From assembly GCA_964505265.1 (NCBI GenBank), contig CAZDGN010000003.1, positions 62,001-126,000 of the forward strand: DNA of 64,000 bases, read 5' to 3'. How positions within the stretch are numbered: position 1 is the first letter of the stretch; every line of letters starts with the position of its first letter. This stretch comes from CAILUF01 sp964505265. GTDB lineage: Bacteria > Pseudomonadota > Alphaproteobacteria > Rickettsiales > UBA1997. Shown piece by piece: positions 35,581 through 45,084 of this stretch. The notes beneath the pieces are model-generated. The model did not search any database. It saw nothing but the letters and a program-made list of their open reading frames with translations, and was not told the origin of the DNA. Made by a program: the position numbers and the translations under genes.

Positions 35581-37386
35581 ATGTCTAGTAGTGTTGCCGA
35601 TAATCCATTTCAAAGAAATTTGCGTAACTTCTCTACTATTGGCGCCATCTTGCTTATATTGATAATTATTTGCTATTACATTTCGGGTATTTTGCTGTTA
35701 TTTGGCACCTCCAAATCTTATGCCACCATCAATAGTTTTTTTTCAAAAGATATTATTCAGCAATTCATAACTATTCACAAAAATTTTATATTTTATTGGG
35801 GATATTATTTTAAAAATCGATCGGTCTTGACCTTCTCCAGTGGCAATGGCTTCATAATGAAATTATGGTTTGCTACAATTTTACCTTATGGTTTTTTACT
35901 CGCATTAATCTGGATTTTTCGGGCTCCGATTATGGATTGGCGACCCTTTAAGAAGCCAGAATCAATCCACGGCGATGCTCACTGGGCAACCGATGCCGAA
36001 ATTAAAAAAATGGGCTTGAGAGCAAAAACTGGGGTATTGCTTGGCAAATCAAGAAACGAATTACTTGTTGCCGAAGGTTATCAACATATTTTATTATTTG
36101 CACCAACGGGTTCTGGTAAAGGTGTGGGCTTCGTTATTCCAAATTTATTATTTTGGACTGATTCAGTGATTGTTCACGATATTAAACTTGAAAACTATGA
36201 ACTAACATCGGGTTGGCGTAAAAAAAATTTGAAACAAAAAGTTTTTTTATGGAACCCAGCAGACCCAGATGGAATTAGCCATTGTTATAATCCAATGGAT
36301 TGGATTAGCACCAAACCCGGACAAATGGTCGATGATGTGCAAAAAATTTGCAACTTTTTACTTCCCGAACAAGAATTTTGGCAAAATGAGGCTCGCTCGC
36401 TTTTAGCTGGAGTAATGCTTTATCTAGTTGCTGCCGAAGATCGCCCCTGCACCCTTGGTGAAGTTGTTCGCACCCTTAGAAATGATGATGTGGTTTACAA
36501 TTTAGCGGTGGTTCTTGATACTATGGGCAAAAAAATTCACCCTGTTTCTTATATGAATTTGGCTTCTTATCTTCAAAAGCCAGATAAAGAGCGTGGCTCC
36601 GTTACATCGACCGCTAACTCATCGCTTGAACTTTGGGCCAACCCTTTGATTGACACCACCACGGCCACTTCAGATTTCAATTTACATGAACTAAAAATTT
36701 CACCTCACACCGTTTATGTTGGCTTAACTCCAGATAATATTTCTCGACTTAAGCCATTAATGGGTATGTTTTATCAACAAGCTGCATCTTTCTTTACGGC
36801 AAAAATGCCTCGACCAAATGAAAAATTTGGAGTTCTAATGATGATGGACGAGTTCCCAACTCTAGGTAAAATGGAGCAATTTTTAGCTGGTATCGCCTAT
36901 TTTCGCGGTTATCGAGTTAGACTTTTTTTAATCATTCAAGACACTGAACAGCTCAAAGGTATTTACGAAGAAAGTGGAATGAACTCATTTTTATCAAACT
37001 CTACATATCGTATAACTTTTGCCGCCAACAATATGGAAACTGCAAATTTAATTTCGCAATTAGTTGGCAACAAAACCGCAACACAAATTTCATATAACAA
37101 ACCTAAATATCTCGATCTCAATCCGGGAGCTCGTTCTCTGCATGTTTCCGATGTGCAAAGAGCATTAATATTGCCACAAGAAGTAATTCAACTTCCGCGA
37201 GATGAGCAAATACTTCTAATCGAATCGCAACCACCAGTTCGCTGTAAAAAAATTACCTACTATAATGATAAATTTTTTACTACCCGCTTATTACCAAAAA
37301 TTAAAATACCTCAACAAGAGCCATATATGCCTGATCACGAGGCTTTGAAAGCCAAGCGTGCTGAAAATAATCCTCCACCAAATTAA
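35581..37386 (+). CDS. virD4: Type IV secretion system coupling protein VirD4
   Basis: 601 residues. Two N-terminal membrane helices (about 18-42 and 95-115), then the TraG/VirD4 ATPase: Walker A in LLFAPTGSGKGVGFVIPNLL, Walker B in GVLMMMDEFPTLGKMEQFLAG, and GDAHWATDAEIKKMGL plus KIHPVSYMNLASYLQKPDKERGS as further family blocks. It receives effector substrates and feeds them to the VirB channel. Rickettsiales typically carry virD4 away from some virB genes; no virB lies in this window. The stop is followed after 1 bp by aroE. The Pro/Asn-rich C-terminus is short. Confidence 0.95.
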   Translation: MSSSVADNPFQRNLRNFSTIGAILLILIIICYYISGILLLFGTSKSYATINSFFSKDIIQQFITIHKNFIFYWGYYFKNRSVLTFSSGNGFIMKLWFATILPYGFLLALIWIFRAPIMDWRPFKKPESIHGDAHWATDAEIKKMGLRAKTGVLLGKSRNELLVAEGYQHILLFAPTGSGKGVGFVIPNLLFWTDSVIVHDIKLENYELTSGWRKKNLKQKVFLWNPADPDGISHCYNPMDWISTKPGQMVDDVQKICNFLLPEQEFWQNEARSLLAGVMLYLVAAEDRPCTLGEVVRTLRNDDVVYNLAVVLDTMGKKIHPVSYMNLASYLQKPDKERGSVTSTANSSLELWANPLIDTTTATSDFNLHELKISPHTVYVGLTPDNISRLKPLMGMFYQQAASFFTAKMPRPNEKFGVLMMMDEFPTLGKMEQFLAGIAYFRGYRVRLFLIIQDTEQLKGIYEESGMNSFLSNSTYRITFAANNMETANLISQLVGNKTATQISYNKPKYLDLNPGARSLHVSDVQRALILPQEVIQLPRDEQILLIESQPPVRCKKITYYNDKFFTTRLLPKIKIPQQEPYMPDHEALKAKRAENNPPPN

Positions 37387-37387
37387 A

Positions 37388-38260
37388 ATGACCAATCTAA
37401 ATCAAATAATTAAAGCAGGGGTTATCGGCAACCCAATTAGTCACTCATTATCGCCAATAATTCATAATTTTTATTTAGAAAAATATAATATCAAAGGTAA
37501 TTATCATAAATACTTAATTGATATTAATAATTGTCAAGAACAAATAATAAATCTTATAAATTCACAAGAATTATCAGGATTTAATATCACTATTCCATTT
37601 AAAGAAAAAATCCTAAATCTTTGCGATCATCTCAGTTCATCAGCCCGAAATATTGGTGCTGTTAACACCGTAAAAATAATGGAAAATGGTAAAATTTTTG
37701 GTCATAATTCTGATGCCTTTGGATTTCTAAATAATTTATGGCAAACCTTACCATATTACAATTTTCAAAATACCATAAATTTGATAATCGGAGCCGGAGG
37801 TGCTTCAAGAGCGGTTCTTTATGCCTTAATCAACCAAAAAGTTAAACATATTTTTATCGCTAATCGCTCTTATGATAATGCAAAAAAACTTATCGATGAT
37901 TTCCAAAATTTAGCCAACAGAAATAATGTAATTTTAGAATATATTGACTTTAGGGATATAAATTCAATTTATCCAAAACTTGATTTAATGGTTAATACCA
38001 GCTCAATGGGAATGAAAAACCAGGAGCCATTAAATATTGATTTATCAAATATCAATCAAAATTGTATAATTTACGATATTGTTTATAACCCGCTATTTAC
38101 AAATTTGATTTTACAAGCTAAAAAACATAATCTAAAATTTGTAACCGGAATTGGCATGTTAATTTATCAAGCTTTAATTGGCTTTGAATTATGGTTTGGC
38201 AAACAACCAGTATATGACCAAGACCTTGAAAATTTGTTAATTAAAAATTTATCTCTATGA
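37388..38260 (+). CDS. aroE: Shikimate dehydrogenase
   Basis: 290 residues from ATG 37388, just after the virD4 stop; the frame is open further upstream but overlaps virD4. Motifs: GNPISHSLSPIIHNFYLEKY (substrate serines), NITIPFKEKIL with the catalytic Lys, NTVKIMENGKIFGHNSDAFGF, LIIGAGGASRAVLYAL (NADP Rossmann) and NTSSMGM. It reduces 3-dehydroshikimate in aromatic amino-acid synthesis, consistent with trpC and the chorismate mutase elsewhere in the window. It overlaps the next gene by 4 nt (ATGA-type). Confidence 0.95.
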   Translation: MTNLNQIIKAGVIGNPISHSLSPIIHNFYLEKYNIKGNYHKYLIDINNCQEQIINLINSQELSGFNITIPFKEKILNLCDHLSSSARNIGAVNTVKIMENGKIFGHNSDAFGFLNNLWQTLPYYNFQNTINLIIGAGGASRAVLYALINQKVKHIFIANRSYDNAKKLIDDFQNLANRNNVILEYIDFRDINSIYPKLDLMVNTSSMGMKNQEPLNIDLSNINQNCIIYDIVYNPLFTNLILQAKKHNLKFVTGIGMLIYQALIGFELWFGKQPVYDQDLENLLIKNLSL

Positions 38261-38550
38261 AATTCTTAAAAAATTTATTTAATTCTATAAAAAGCATTTT
38301 AGTGAGTTTAATTTTAGTTTTTGTAGTAATTTTTATGATTAATAATCGCGAAATTATTACCATAAATTTCAATCCACTTCCTTTTGACAGTATTGAAACT
38401 AGGCTTTTCGTTTTAATGTTATTTTTTTACATCCTTGGTCTTATTACTGCTATTTTAATATATTCAAACAGCCTAATCAAATCAACCATTCGCAACCTTA
38501 AACAAAAAAGGCAAATAAATAAATTACAACAAAAAATCAATGAAAAATAA
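38257..38550 (+). CDS. LapA-domain (DUF1049) inner-membrane protein
   Basis: 97 residues: two transmembrane helices (about 14-30 and 49-70) separated by a short periplasmic segment with the family-like IMINNREIITINFNPLPFD, then a basic coiled-coil tail (LKQKRQINKLQQKINEK). This pattern matches the LapA/DUF1049 family linked to LPS assembly and regulation of LpxC. The start overlaps aroE by 4 nt and the end overlaps msrA by 11 nt. Confidence 0.8.
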   Translation: MKFLKNLFNSIKSILVSLILVFVVIFMINNREIITINFNPLPFDSIETRLFVLMLFFYILGLITAILIYSNSLIKSTIRNLKQKRQINKLQQKINEK

Positions 38551-39127
38551 AATTTTCTTCCTAAATTTAATTTTAATTTTTTACCTAATGCCAAACTCAC
38601 TTTTTGCCAAAAATTCTAACCAAGAAACCATTATTTTAGCAGGAGGTTGCTTTTGGGGGGTTGAAGAATTAATGTCTAATTTTGAAGGAGTAGTATCAAC
38701 TGAAGTTGGTTATTCAGGTGGCGACACAGACCAGCCAACCTACGAAACCGTATCCACCGGCCTAACTAATCACGCGGAATCGGTAAAAATTATCTTTGAC
38801 AACAAAAAAACCACCTTAGAAAAAATCTTAAAATTTTTCTTTGCCATTCACGATCCAACCCAAATAAACCGCCAACAAAACGACATTGGCACTCAATATC
38901 GTTCAGCGATTTTTTATCAAAATAATGAACAAAAAATTATTGCTCTTGATTTGATTAATAAAATCAATAATTTGAAAGTTTTTGACCAAAAAATTGCCAC
39001 CGAAATTGTTGAATTTAAGAACTTTTATCCAGCGGAAAAATATCATCAGAATTATTTACAAAAAACCCCTGGAGGCTATAATTGTCATTATTATCGTGAT
39101 TATGGCAAAAAATTTCATGAATTGTAA
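38540..39127 (+). CDS. msrA: Exported peptide-methionine (S)-S-oxide reductase
   Basis: 195 residues with a signal peptide (about 1-23, ending SLFAK) before a standard MsrA domain. The catalytic Cys37 is in LAGGCFWGVEELM; EVGYSGGDTDQPTYETVSTGLTNHAE continues the family pattern, and a recycling Cys is in PGGYNCHYYRDYGKKF. It repairs oxidized methionine in periplasmic proteins. Export is plausible but only predicted by eye. It overlaps the LapA-like gene. Confidence 0.93.
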   Translation: MKNKIFFLNLILIFYLMPNSLFAKNSNQETIILAGGCFWGVEELMSNFEGVVSTEVGYSGGDTDQPTYETVSTGLTNHAESVKIIFDNKKTTLEKILKFFFAIHDPTQINRQQNDIGTQYRSAIFYQNNEQKIIALDLINKINNLKVFDQKIATEIVEFKNFYPAEKYHQNYLQKTPGGYNCHYYRDYGKKFHEL

Positions 39128-39199
39128 TTGAATTGATTTCAATAAAAAATAAATATTTAATTATGTTTGATGATTTAAAAATACGCTTAAGTGATAGAA

Positions 39200-39688
39200 A
39201 TGCAAAAAGAAACAGATAAAATTACAAGTTGTGAAACTATAATATCCAATTTATCATCTCATTTACTTACAGATGAAGAACGAAATGATCAAGGATCCGA
39301 TTTAATATCATTTAAACTTCTTAATATTGTTCTTAATAAAAAGAAAGAATTAACCAAGTCAGAGAAACATATTCGAATAACAAGTTCTGAAAATTTTAAT
39401 ATAGAATATGATCAAGAAATTTTGGATCCAGATCAAAATGAACAACTGCCCTTAAAAACCGATGAGGAAAAAAATATTTTTGATAATATTGGAGATTTTT
39501 TTAAAAAATTTTTGACCGATGTTCCTGAAATATTTTCTAGTTTGAGTTGCGGAAGTTCTATAGAAAAAACTTCAAACAATAGACGGCGAAATAACTCTCC
39601 ATCTCCACATATAAATTTAATAAGAAATAATCAAACTTATGGTAGTATTTTTGGGAGTTCAAGAACTGATTCTGATACTTGCAAATGA
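39200..39688 (+). CDS. Unknown 162-residue hydrophilic protein
   Basis: From ATG 39200 (a GTG at 39191 is an alternative). Acidic N-terminal half (EYDQEILDPDQNEQLPLKTDEE), a short amphipathic segment (NIGDFFKKFLTDVPEIFSSL) and a Ser/Asn/Arg-rich tail. No recognised family, signal or membrane helix. The composition, with a polar disordered C-terminus, would fit a secreted substrate, but there is no direct evidence. It converges with trmD. Confidence 0.5.
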   Translation: MQKETDKITSCETIISNLSSHLLTDEERNDQGSDLISFKLLNIVLNKKKELTKSEKHIRITSSENFNIEYDQEILDPDQNEQLPLKTDEEKNIFDNIGDFFKKFLTDVPEIFSSLSCGSSIEKTSNNRRRNNSPSPHINLIRNNQTYGSIFGSSRTDSDTCK

Positions 39689-39714
39689 ATATTTATTCAG
39701 ACCAAAATATTTCA

Positions 39715-40440
39715 TCACTTCGAATTATTGTCTTGCAAATATTTTTGATATAAATCGGGGCGAGTATTTTGTGTATGTTTAATTGACTGCTCCAATCGCC
39801 AATTCGCAATATTTTTATGATGTCCCGAAGTCAACACTTCAGGCACTTCAAGACCACGAAAATTTGCTGGACGAGTATAATGTGGATATTCAAGTAAATG
39901 ACGATATTTAGAATTCTCATCACTGCCGAAACTCTCTTCATCTAGAGAAGCCTTGGCTCCAAGCACATTTTCAACATTACGCAAAATCGCATCAATCATC
40001 ACATAACAGGCCAGTTCGCCAGATGATAACACATAATCACCAATGGAAATTTCTTCGACATTAAATAATTCTATAACTCTTTGGTCAATGCCCTCATAGC
40101 GTCCACAAACAATATTGATTTCAGCATTTTTAGCAAAATTTCGAGCCATATCTTGAGAAAAAACCTTACCTCGAGGTGATGGGTAAATTATTTTGGCTTT
40201 AGCAATTTCTTTTATATTTTTCTCTAAAGCAAAACTCAAAATATCGGGACGAAAAAGCATACCCGCTCCACCGCCAAATGGAGTATCGTCAACGGTTTTG
40301 CGATTATCGGTGGCATAACTGCGAATATTAATTACTTCAAGCTCCCATAATTTTTTTTGTAGAGCCTCACCCATGATTGAAGTTGCCAAAATTTGCGGAA
40401 ATAGCTCTGGAAAAATGGTAAAAACTCTAAATTTAATCAT
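39715..40440 (-). CDS. trmD: tRNA (guanine-N1-)-methyltransferase
   Basis: 241 residues. TrmD methylates G37 in tRNAs reading CNN codons and prevents frameshifting. Knot motifs seen: IIYPSPRGKVFSQDMARNFA, IVCGRYEGIDQRVIE, EISIGDYVLSSGELACYVMIDAILR, and N-terminal FRVFTIFPELFPQ with TPFGGGAGM. Usually next to rplS/rimM/rpsP, it stands alone here, divergent from cobS (77 bp between starts). Confidence 0.96.
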   Translation of the reverse strand: MIKFRVFTIFPELFPQILATSIMGEALQKKLWELEVINIRSYATDNRKTVDDTPFGGGAGMLFRPDILSFALEKNIKEIAKAKIIYPSPRGKVFSQDMARNFAKNAEINIVCGRYEGIDQRVIELFNVEEISIGDYVLSSGELACYVMIDAILRNVENVLGAKASLDEESFGSDENSKYRHLLEYPHYTRPANFRGLEVPEVLTSGHHKNIANWRLEQSIKHTQNTRPDLYQKYLQDNNSK

Positions 40441-40517
40441 TTGGTTATATTTTTTTAATTAATATTTTGCTTTATTTTATAATTATTTTAAAATTAAAAA
40501 AACAATTTTTTAATAAA

Positions 40518-41477
40518 ATGACTATAAAAAATACTCAAACTAATCTTCATAAAATTGATTGCAAATCAGCATTTGGCTTTGATTGCAACTTTGAAGTTCA
40601 AGGTTTTAAAACCCCTACAAATAAGGTTCCTGCCCTTGATCATAATTATTTATTTGACCAAAAAACCACCCAAGCAATTTTGGCGGGCTTTGCTTTTAAC
40701 CAAAGAGTTTTGGTGCAAGGAATGCATGGCACTGGCAAATCGACCCATATCGAACAAATCGGTGCTCGCTTGAATTGGCCTTGTTTGCGTGTTAATTTTG
40801 ATTCACAAATTACCCGCCTTGATTTAATAGGTAAGGATGTAATAAAACTTAAAAACGACAAACAAATTACTGAATTTAAAGAGGGCATTATTCCATATGC
40901 CTTGCGTCACGGTATCGCCTTAATCCTTGATGAATATGATGCCATTAAAACCGATGTATCTTTTGTTATCCAAAGATTGCTTGAAGAAGATGGAAAATTT
41001 GCCTTACTCGAAGAAAATGAAATTATCGAACCACACCCGCATTTTCGCTTATTTGCCACCTCAAACACCCTTGGTGCTGGCGATGATTTAGGCATTTATC
41101 ACGGCACCAATTTAATTAACCAAGCTCAAATGGACCGCTGGAATATTGTGGCCTCGCTCAATTATTTATCGCCCGAACAAGAATTTAATATTTTACAAAA
41201 AAAACTTAAATTTAGCAAAAAACTTATCAACACTCAACAGCATAATGAGCTTTTGAAATCAATGATTCGACTTGCAAATTTAACTCGTGAAGCCTTTAAA
41301 AATCAAGATATTACAAATTTAATTTCACTAAGAACCTTAATTTCTTGGGGCAGAAATATCGAGATTTTTCAATCGGTTAAAGAATCTTTTATTTTAAGCT
41401 TTTACAACAAAATTATTGATGAAGAAAAAATTGTTATCAATGAATTATATCAACGAATTTTTGGTGAAGATTTATAA
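40518..41477 (+). CDS. cobS: CobS-type AAA+ ATPase
   Basis: 319 residues from ATG 40518. Walker A GMHGTGKSTHIEQIG, Walker B GIALILDEYDAI and sensor-1 LFATSNTLGAGDD define the MoxR/CobS-type AAA+ ATPase. CobS with CobT and CobN inserts cobalt into hydrogenobyrinate diamide. Rickettsiales and other alphaproteobacteria often retain CobS and CobT without a cobalamin pathway, where the role is unknown. No cobT or cobN is seen here. Homology to CobS is strong; the cobaltochelatase function is doubtful. Confidence 0.85.
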   Translation: MTIKNTQTNLHKIDCKSAFGFDCNFEVQGFKTPTNKVPALDHNYLFDQKTTQAILAGFAFNQRVLVQGMHGTGKSTHIEQIGARLNWPCLRVNFDSQITRLDLIGKDVIKLKNDKQITEFKEGIIPYALRHGIALILDEYDAIKTDVSFVIQRLLEEDGKFALLEENEIIEPHPHFRLFATSNTLGAGDDLGIYHGTNLINQAQMDRWNIVASLNYLSPEQEFNILQKKLKFSKKLINTQQHNELLKSMIRLANLTREAFKNQDITNLISLRTLISWGRNIEIFQSVKESFILSFYNKIIDEEKIVINELYQRIFGEDL

Positions 41478-41514
41478 ATTTAATAGCTATTTTAATCTTT
41501 ATATTTAATTAACA

Positions 41515-42051
41515 ATGCAATTTAACTCACCAAAACTTCCTATAACAATTTATCATTCCATTCTAGGTAAAGCTATCATTTCAAGAGATATAAAAAAAAT
41601 CCACGATATAATAAAAATTGATCCATCAGCAATTAATTCGATCGTTTCAAGACAGAATAATGCTCTATCAATCACAGCTCTTGGTTGTGCGCTTTGCATA
41701 GAAAATGAGGAAATTATTAAATTTTTAATTCAAAATGGTAGCGATGTTAATTCCTTTGTTTTTCTTCACGATAATTCTGAAAAATTAACACCGGTTGATT
41801 TTGCAGTCCACAACAATAAGTCTTTCTTGATGAGGATATTGCTAAATTCGGGTGCAGATTTTAGCAAATATGATAATTTTGATTGTAAAGCATTTATTTC
41901 ATCTGAAATTTCTTCAGAAATTGAAAATTTTAAAATGAATAAAATTGCGAGAATTTTAATTGATATTAAAAATTCTCCATCTACAGAAATTCAATCATCT
42001 CAATCAGATATAGCAATAGCTTTGTTAGAACTTCAAAAGATTAGAAATTAA
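41515..42051 (+). CDS. Small ankyrin-repeat protein
   Basis: 178 residues with two to three ankyrin repeats: ITALGCALCIENEEIIKFLIQ-NGSDVN, LTPVDFAVHNNKSFLMRILL-NSGADF. There is no signal peptide. The C-terminal ~45 residues are polar and helical. A protein-binding role is likely, possibly a type IV effector like other Rickettsiales ankyrin proteins. It converges with trpC, overlapping it by 11 nt. Confidence 0.75.
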   Translation: MQFNSPKLPITIYHSILGKAIISRDIKKIHDIIKIDPSAINSIVSRQNNALSITALGCALCIENEEIIKFLIQNGSDVNSFVFLHDNSEKLTPVDFAVHNNKSFLMRILLNSGADFSKYDNFDCKAFISSEISSEIENFKMNKIARILIDIKNSPSTEIQSSQSDIAIALLELQKIRN

Positions 42052-42820
42052 ACTTACCGCCACGCATAAAAAACTCGCCGATTAGAAAACAATTAATTTT
42101 ATTTTTACGAAAATTATTAAGATCTTCAAGCGATTTAATTCCGCTTTCACAAACCAAAACCACATCATTTGGCACATAGGATTGTAATTTAAGAGTGGTA
42201 TTTAAATCGATTTTTAGAGTTTTTAAATCCCGATTATTGATGCCAATTAATTTGCTTTTTAATTGCAATGCTCGCTGTAATTCTTCATAATTGTGAACTT
42301 CAATTAATACAGATAAATCAAGGGATAAAGCCACCTCTTCTAACTCTTTTAATTGATTATCGCTAAGCATGGCAACAATCAATAAAATACAATCGGCCTG
42401 CATCATTTTGCTTTCGTAAATTTGATAAGGATCAACCATAAAATCTTTACGCAAAATTGGCAAATCGCAGGCTTCTCGAACTAATTTTAAATAATTTAAT
42501 TCGCTATGAAAATATTTTTCGTCTGTTAGGACCGAAATACAGCTAGCACCTAATTCTTGATATGATTTGGCGGTTTTGGCAACATCAAGATTAGGCTGTA
42601 AAATACCCGCAGATGGCGAGCCACGCTTAATTTCGCAGATTAAACCAAGTTGTGAAAGTTCATTTTTTTGTTTTAAGGTTTGGTAAAAATTATATTTGGA
42701 TTTTTGCTTACAAGATTCTTCTTTAAGTTTTTTGCAAATCTCAGTTAAAGAAAAAATTTTTTTACGATTTCTAACCTCGATAATTTTATGCTGATAAATT
42801 TCTTGCAAAATATTAGTCAT
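42041..42820 (-). CDS. trpC: Indole-3-glycerol phosphate synthase
   Basis: 259 residues, single-function TrpC. Barrel motifs: LICEIKRGSPSAGILQ, LPILRKDFMVDPYQIYES, IGINNRDLKTLKIDL, VCESGIKSLEDL and CFLIGEFFMRGG, with the catalytic Lys and Glu residues. It forms the indole ring of tryptophan. Other trp genes are not in the window. It starts 2 bp after the FTR1 permease on the same strand. Confidence 0.95.
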   Translation of the reverse strand: MTNILQEIYQHKIIEVRNRKKIFSLTEICKKLKEESCKQKSKYNFYQTLKQKNELSQLGLICEIKRGSPSAGILQPNLDVAKTAKSYQELGASCISVLTDEKYFHSELNYLKLVREACDLPILRKDFMVDPYQIYESKMMQADCILLIVAMLSDNQLKELEEVALSLDLSVLIEVHNYEELQRALQLKSKLIGINNRDLKTLKIDLNTTLKLQSYVPNDVVLVCESGIKSLEDLNNFRKNKINCFLIGEFFMRGGKFNF

Positions 42821-42822
42821 AA

Positions 42823-43644
42823 TTAGATTTTTTTAGCGATTTTTAAGCCAACCGCCAAACCGATTAAAACCGTGAAATATGTAATAAATTGAGCAAGTGA
42901 AGGTTGATCGATATAACCAAAAATAATATGTAAAACCTTACCCAAAAAAGATTGTTGCGACAAAATTTGTGAGCTATCAAAAAACGGGTCTAAAATTGGG
43001 TCGATGATTTGAGCATCACTCCAAAACCTGATACCGAGACTTGCAGTTGAAGAGGCAAAAAATATCAAAAGCCAAGATGAAATTTGAAAAAAATATTTAC
43101 CAAAGGTTTTGAGCAAACCGAAATATAAGGCCAATCCAAGTAAAATCCCGCAAAAAGCTCCCGCAATAATTCCAGTCAAAATATGATAGATTTTTACACC
43201 AGAAACAAAATAGCTGTAGGAAAATAGAACAATTTCTGCTCCTTCGCGAATTACTGAAAGCATAACCACGATTGTTAAAGCATAAAGCGGTTTTTTGCCA
43301 TCTTTAACACTATTTCCGAGTCTTTTAAGCTCGCCACTTAAGGATTTGGCGTGTTTTTGCATCCAAAGCACAGTCCAAGCAATCATAAAAGCTGCTGAAA
43401 GCAAAATTAAGCCATTGAAAAATTCTTGCCCCATACCATCAAGTGCCATCGAGATTTTATCGGTAAAAAAAGCCAAAATTATCGCAAAAATTAAACCTAA
43501 AAATAGACCCGACAAAATCGCCTTCCCCCTGCCCGCAACTTCTTTGGTGGCAGTAGTTAAAATGCCAAGAATTAAAGCAATTTCAAGAATTTCACGAAAG
43601 ACCACGATAGCAATTTGCAAATAATAAGGTGATGTTGAGTCCAT
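42823..43644 (-). CDS. FTR1-family iron permease
   Basis: 273 residues, about seven membrane helices. The two REGxE-like motifs are REILEIALILGIL (degenerate, helix 1) and VIREGAEIVLFSYSYF (helix 4), the iron-binding sites of the FTR1/EfeU family. EfeU works with EfeO and EfeB, and none is adjacent, so partner and oxidation state are unclear. It is cotranscribed with trpC and divergent from hemW. Confidence 0.87.
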   Translation of the reverse strand: MDSTSPYYLQIAIVVFREILEIALILGILTTATKEVAGRGKAILSGLFLGLIFAIILAFFTDKISMALDGMGQEFFNGLILLSAAFMIAWTVLWMQKHAKSLSGELKRLGNSVKDGKKPLYALTIVVMLSVIREGAEIVLFSYSYFVSGVKIYHILTGIIAGAFCGILLGLALYFGLLKTFGKYFFQISSWLLIFFASSTASLGIRFWSDAQIIDPILDPFFDSSQILSQQSFLGKVLHIIFGYIDQPSLAQFITYFTVLIGLAVGLKIAKKI

Positions 43645-43734
43645 ATTTTTAACTAAATAGATTTTAAAAACTATAAATTTACAATTATTTTATTTAATTG
43701 ATAATTACAATCAATTAACTTTTTTAAAATTTTT

Positions 43735-44916
43735 GTGAGCATAATTTACATACATTATCCATATTGTTTAAGCAAATGTCCATATTGTGATTTTAATTCA
43801 CATGTTAGTCAAACCATTGATTTTTCTGGCTTAAAGCAGGCTTATCAAAATGAACTTAGCTATTTTGCACATCAGGTAATCGACAAAAACATCAGCACAA
43901 TTTTCTTTGGCGGAGGCACTCCATCATTAATGCCAATTACTTTGGTAGAAAATATTTTAACCACAATTCATAAATTATTTAAAGTCGATAATAATGCGGA
44001 AATTTCTTTAGAAGCCAACCCAACCTCGGTTGAAGCCGATAAGTTTCAGGAATTAAAAAAAATTGGTATCAACCGATTGTCTCTTGGAATTCAGGCTTTA
44101 AATGATGATGATCTTAAATTTTTAGGACGACAACATAATGCAATTGAGGCACAAAATTCCATAAAAATGGCCCAAAAATATTTTGAAAATTTTTCCTTTG
44201 ATTTAATTTATGCCAGACCAAAACAAACTTTGCAAAATTGGCAAGATGAATTACAAAAAGCCCTGCAATATCAATCTCCACATTTATCTTTATATCAACT
44301 CACCATCGAAAAAGGCACCAAATTTTATACGCAATATCAACAGCAAAAATTTTTATTGCCCGACGAAAATTTGGCAAGCAATCTTTATGAATCTACAAAT
44401 GAGATTATGGAAAAATTTGGCTATCAACACTATGAAATTTCGAATTATGCCAAATCTGGTTTTCAGTGTCGCCATAATTTAGGTTATTGGCAAAGTAAAG
44501 ATTATATTGGAGTTGGGGCAGGTGCCCATTCTCGAATTTTTGTAAAAAATAAAGGTCTGCGACAGGCAATAATTATGGAACATGAGCCAAATAATTGGAT
44601 TAAAAAATCAATAGACCAGCAAGCGGGGATTCAATCAATTTACGATATTACCAAAAGCGAATTAATTGAAGAATTTTTTTTAATGGGCTTAAGGCTTGAT
44701 TCTGGAGTATTAGCAAGCGATTTTTATCATCTCACAAAATTAAATTTGTTAGAAATTTTTAATCAAAAAAAATTAAATTTTTTGCTTCAAAATAATTTTT
44801 TAAAAATAAAAAAAACCGTTAATGACAAACAAATTTTCATTCCAAATAGCCTGCTGATTTTATCACAAAGTATTATTTTAAAATTAATCGAAGCGATAGA
44901 TAATATTAATATTTAG
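43735..44916 (+). CDS. hemW: HemW-like radical SAM protein
   Basis: 393 residues with a GTG start at 43735 that gives the expected N-terminus. The radical SAM cluster motif CLSKCPYCDFNSH, GGGTPSLM, EANPTS, RLSLGIQALND and HYEISNYAKSGFQCRHNLGYW identify the coproporphyrinogen oxidase-like family. These HemW features (CxxxCxYC, lacking the extra HemN residues) point to a haem chaperone rather than HemN. The C-terminal domain is present. It stands alone. Confidence 0.9.
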   Translation: MSIIYIHYPYCLSKCPYCDFNSHVSQTIDFSGLKQAYQNELSYFAHQVIDKNISTIFFGGGTPSLMPITLVENILTTIHKLFKVDNNAEISLEANPTSVEADKFQELKKIGINRLSLGIQALNDDDLKFLGRQHNAIEAQNSIKMAQKYFENFSFDLIYARPKQTLQNWQDELQKALQYQSPHLSLYQLTIEKGTKFYTQYQQQKFLLPDENLASNLYESTNEIMEKFGYQHYEISNYAKSGFQCRHNLGYWQSKDYIGVGAGAHSRIFVKNKGLRQAIIMEHEPNNWIKKSIDQQAGIQSIYDITKSELIEEFFLMGLRLDSGVLASDFYHLTKLNLLEIFNQKKLNFLLQNNFLKIKKTVNDKQIFIPNSLLILSQSIILKLIEAIDNINI

Positions 44917-45084
44917 GGTGTATAAATAGATTATTTTAAAAATATTTGAGTTTATTTTTTATGATAAATTTATCAAAAAAATACTAACAAAAAAATATAA
45001 AAAATTGATTTTAATTTAGATTGAATTAAAAAAATTATTCATTATAATAATTTAAAATTTCATTTTTTAAAAAATTTAATTCTT

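Noticed and set aside
39163..39219. 18-codon ORF before the unknown gene at 39200
   Set aside because: Too short, and it overlaps the following gene start in another frame; no support beyond an ATG.
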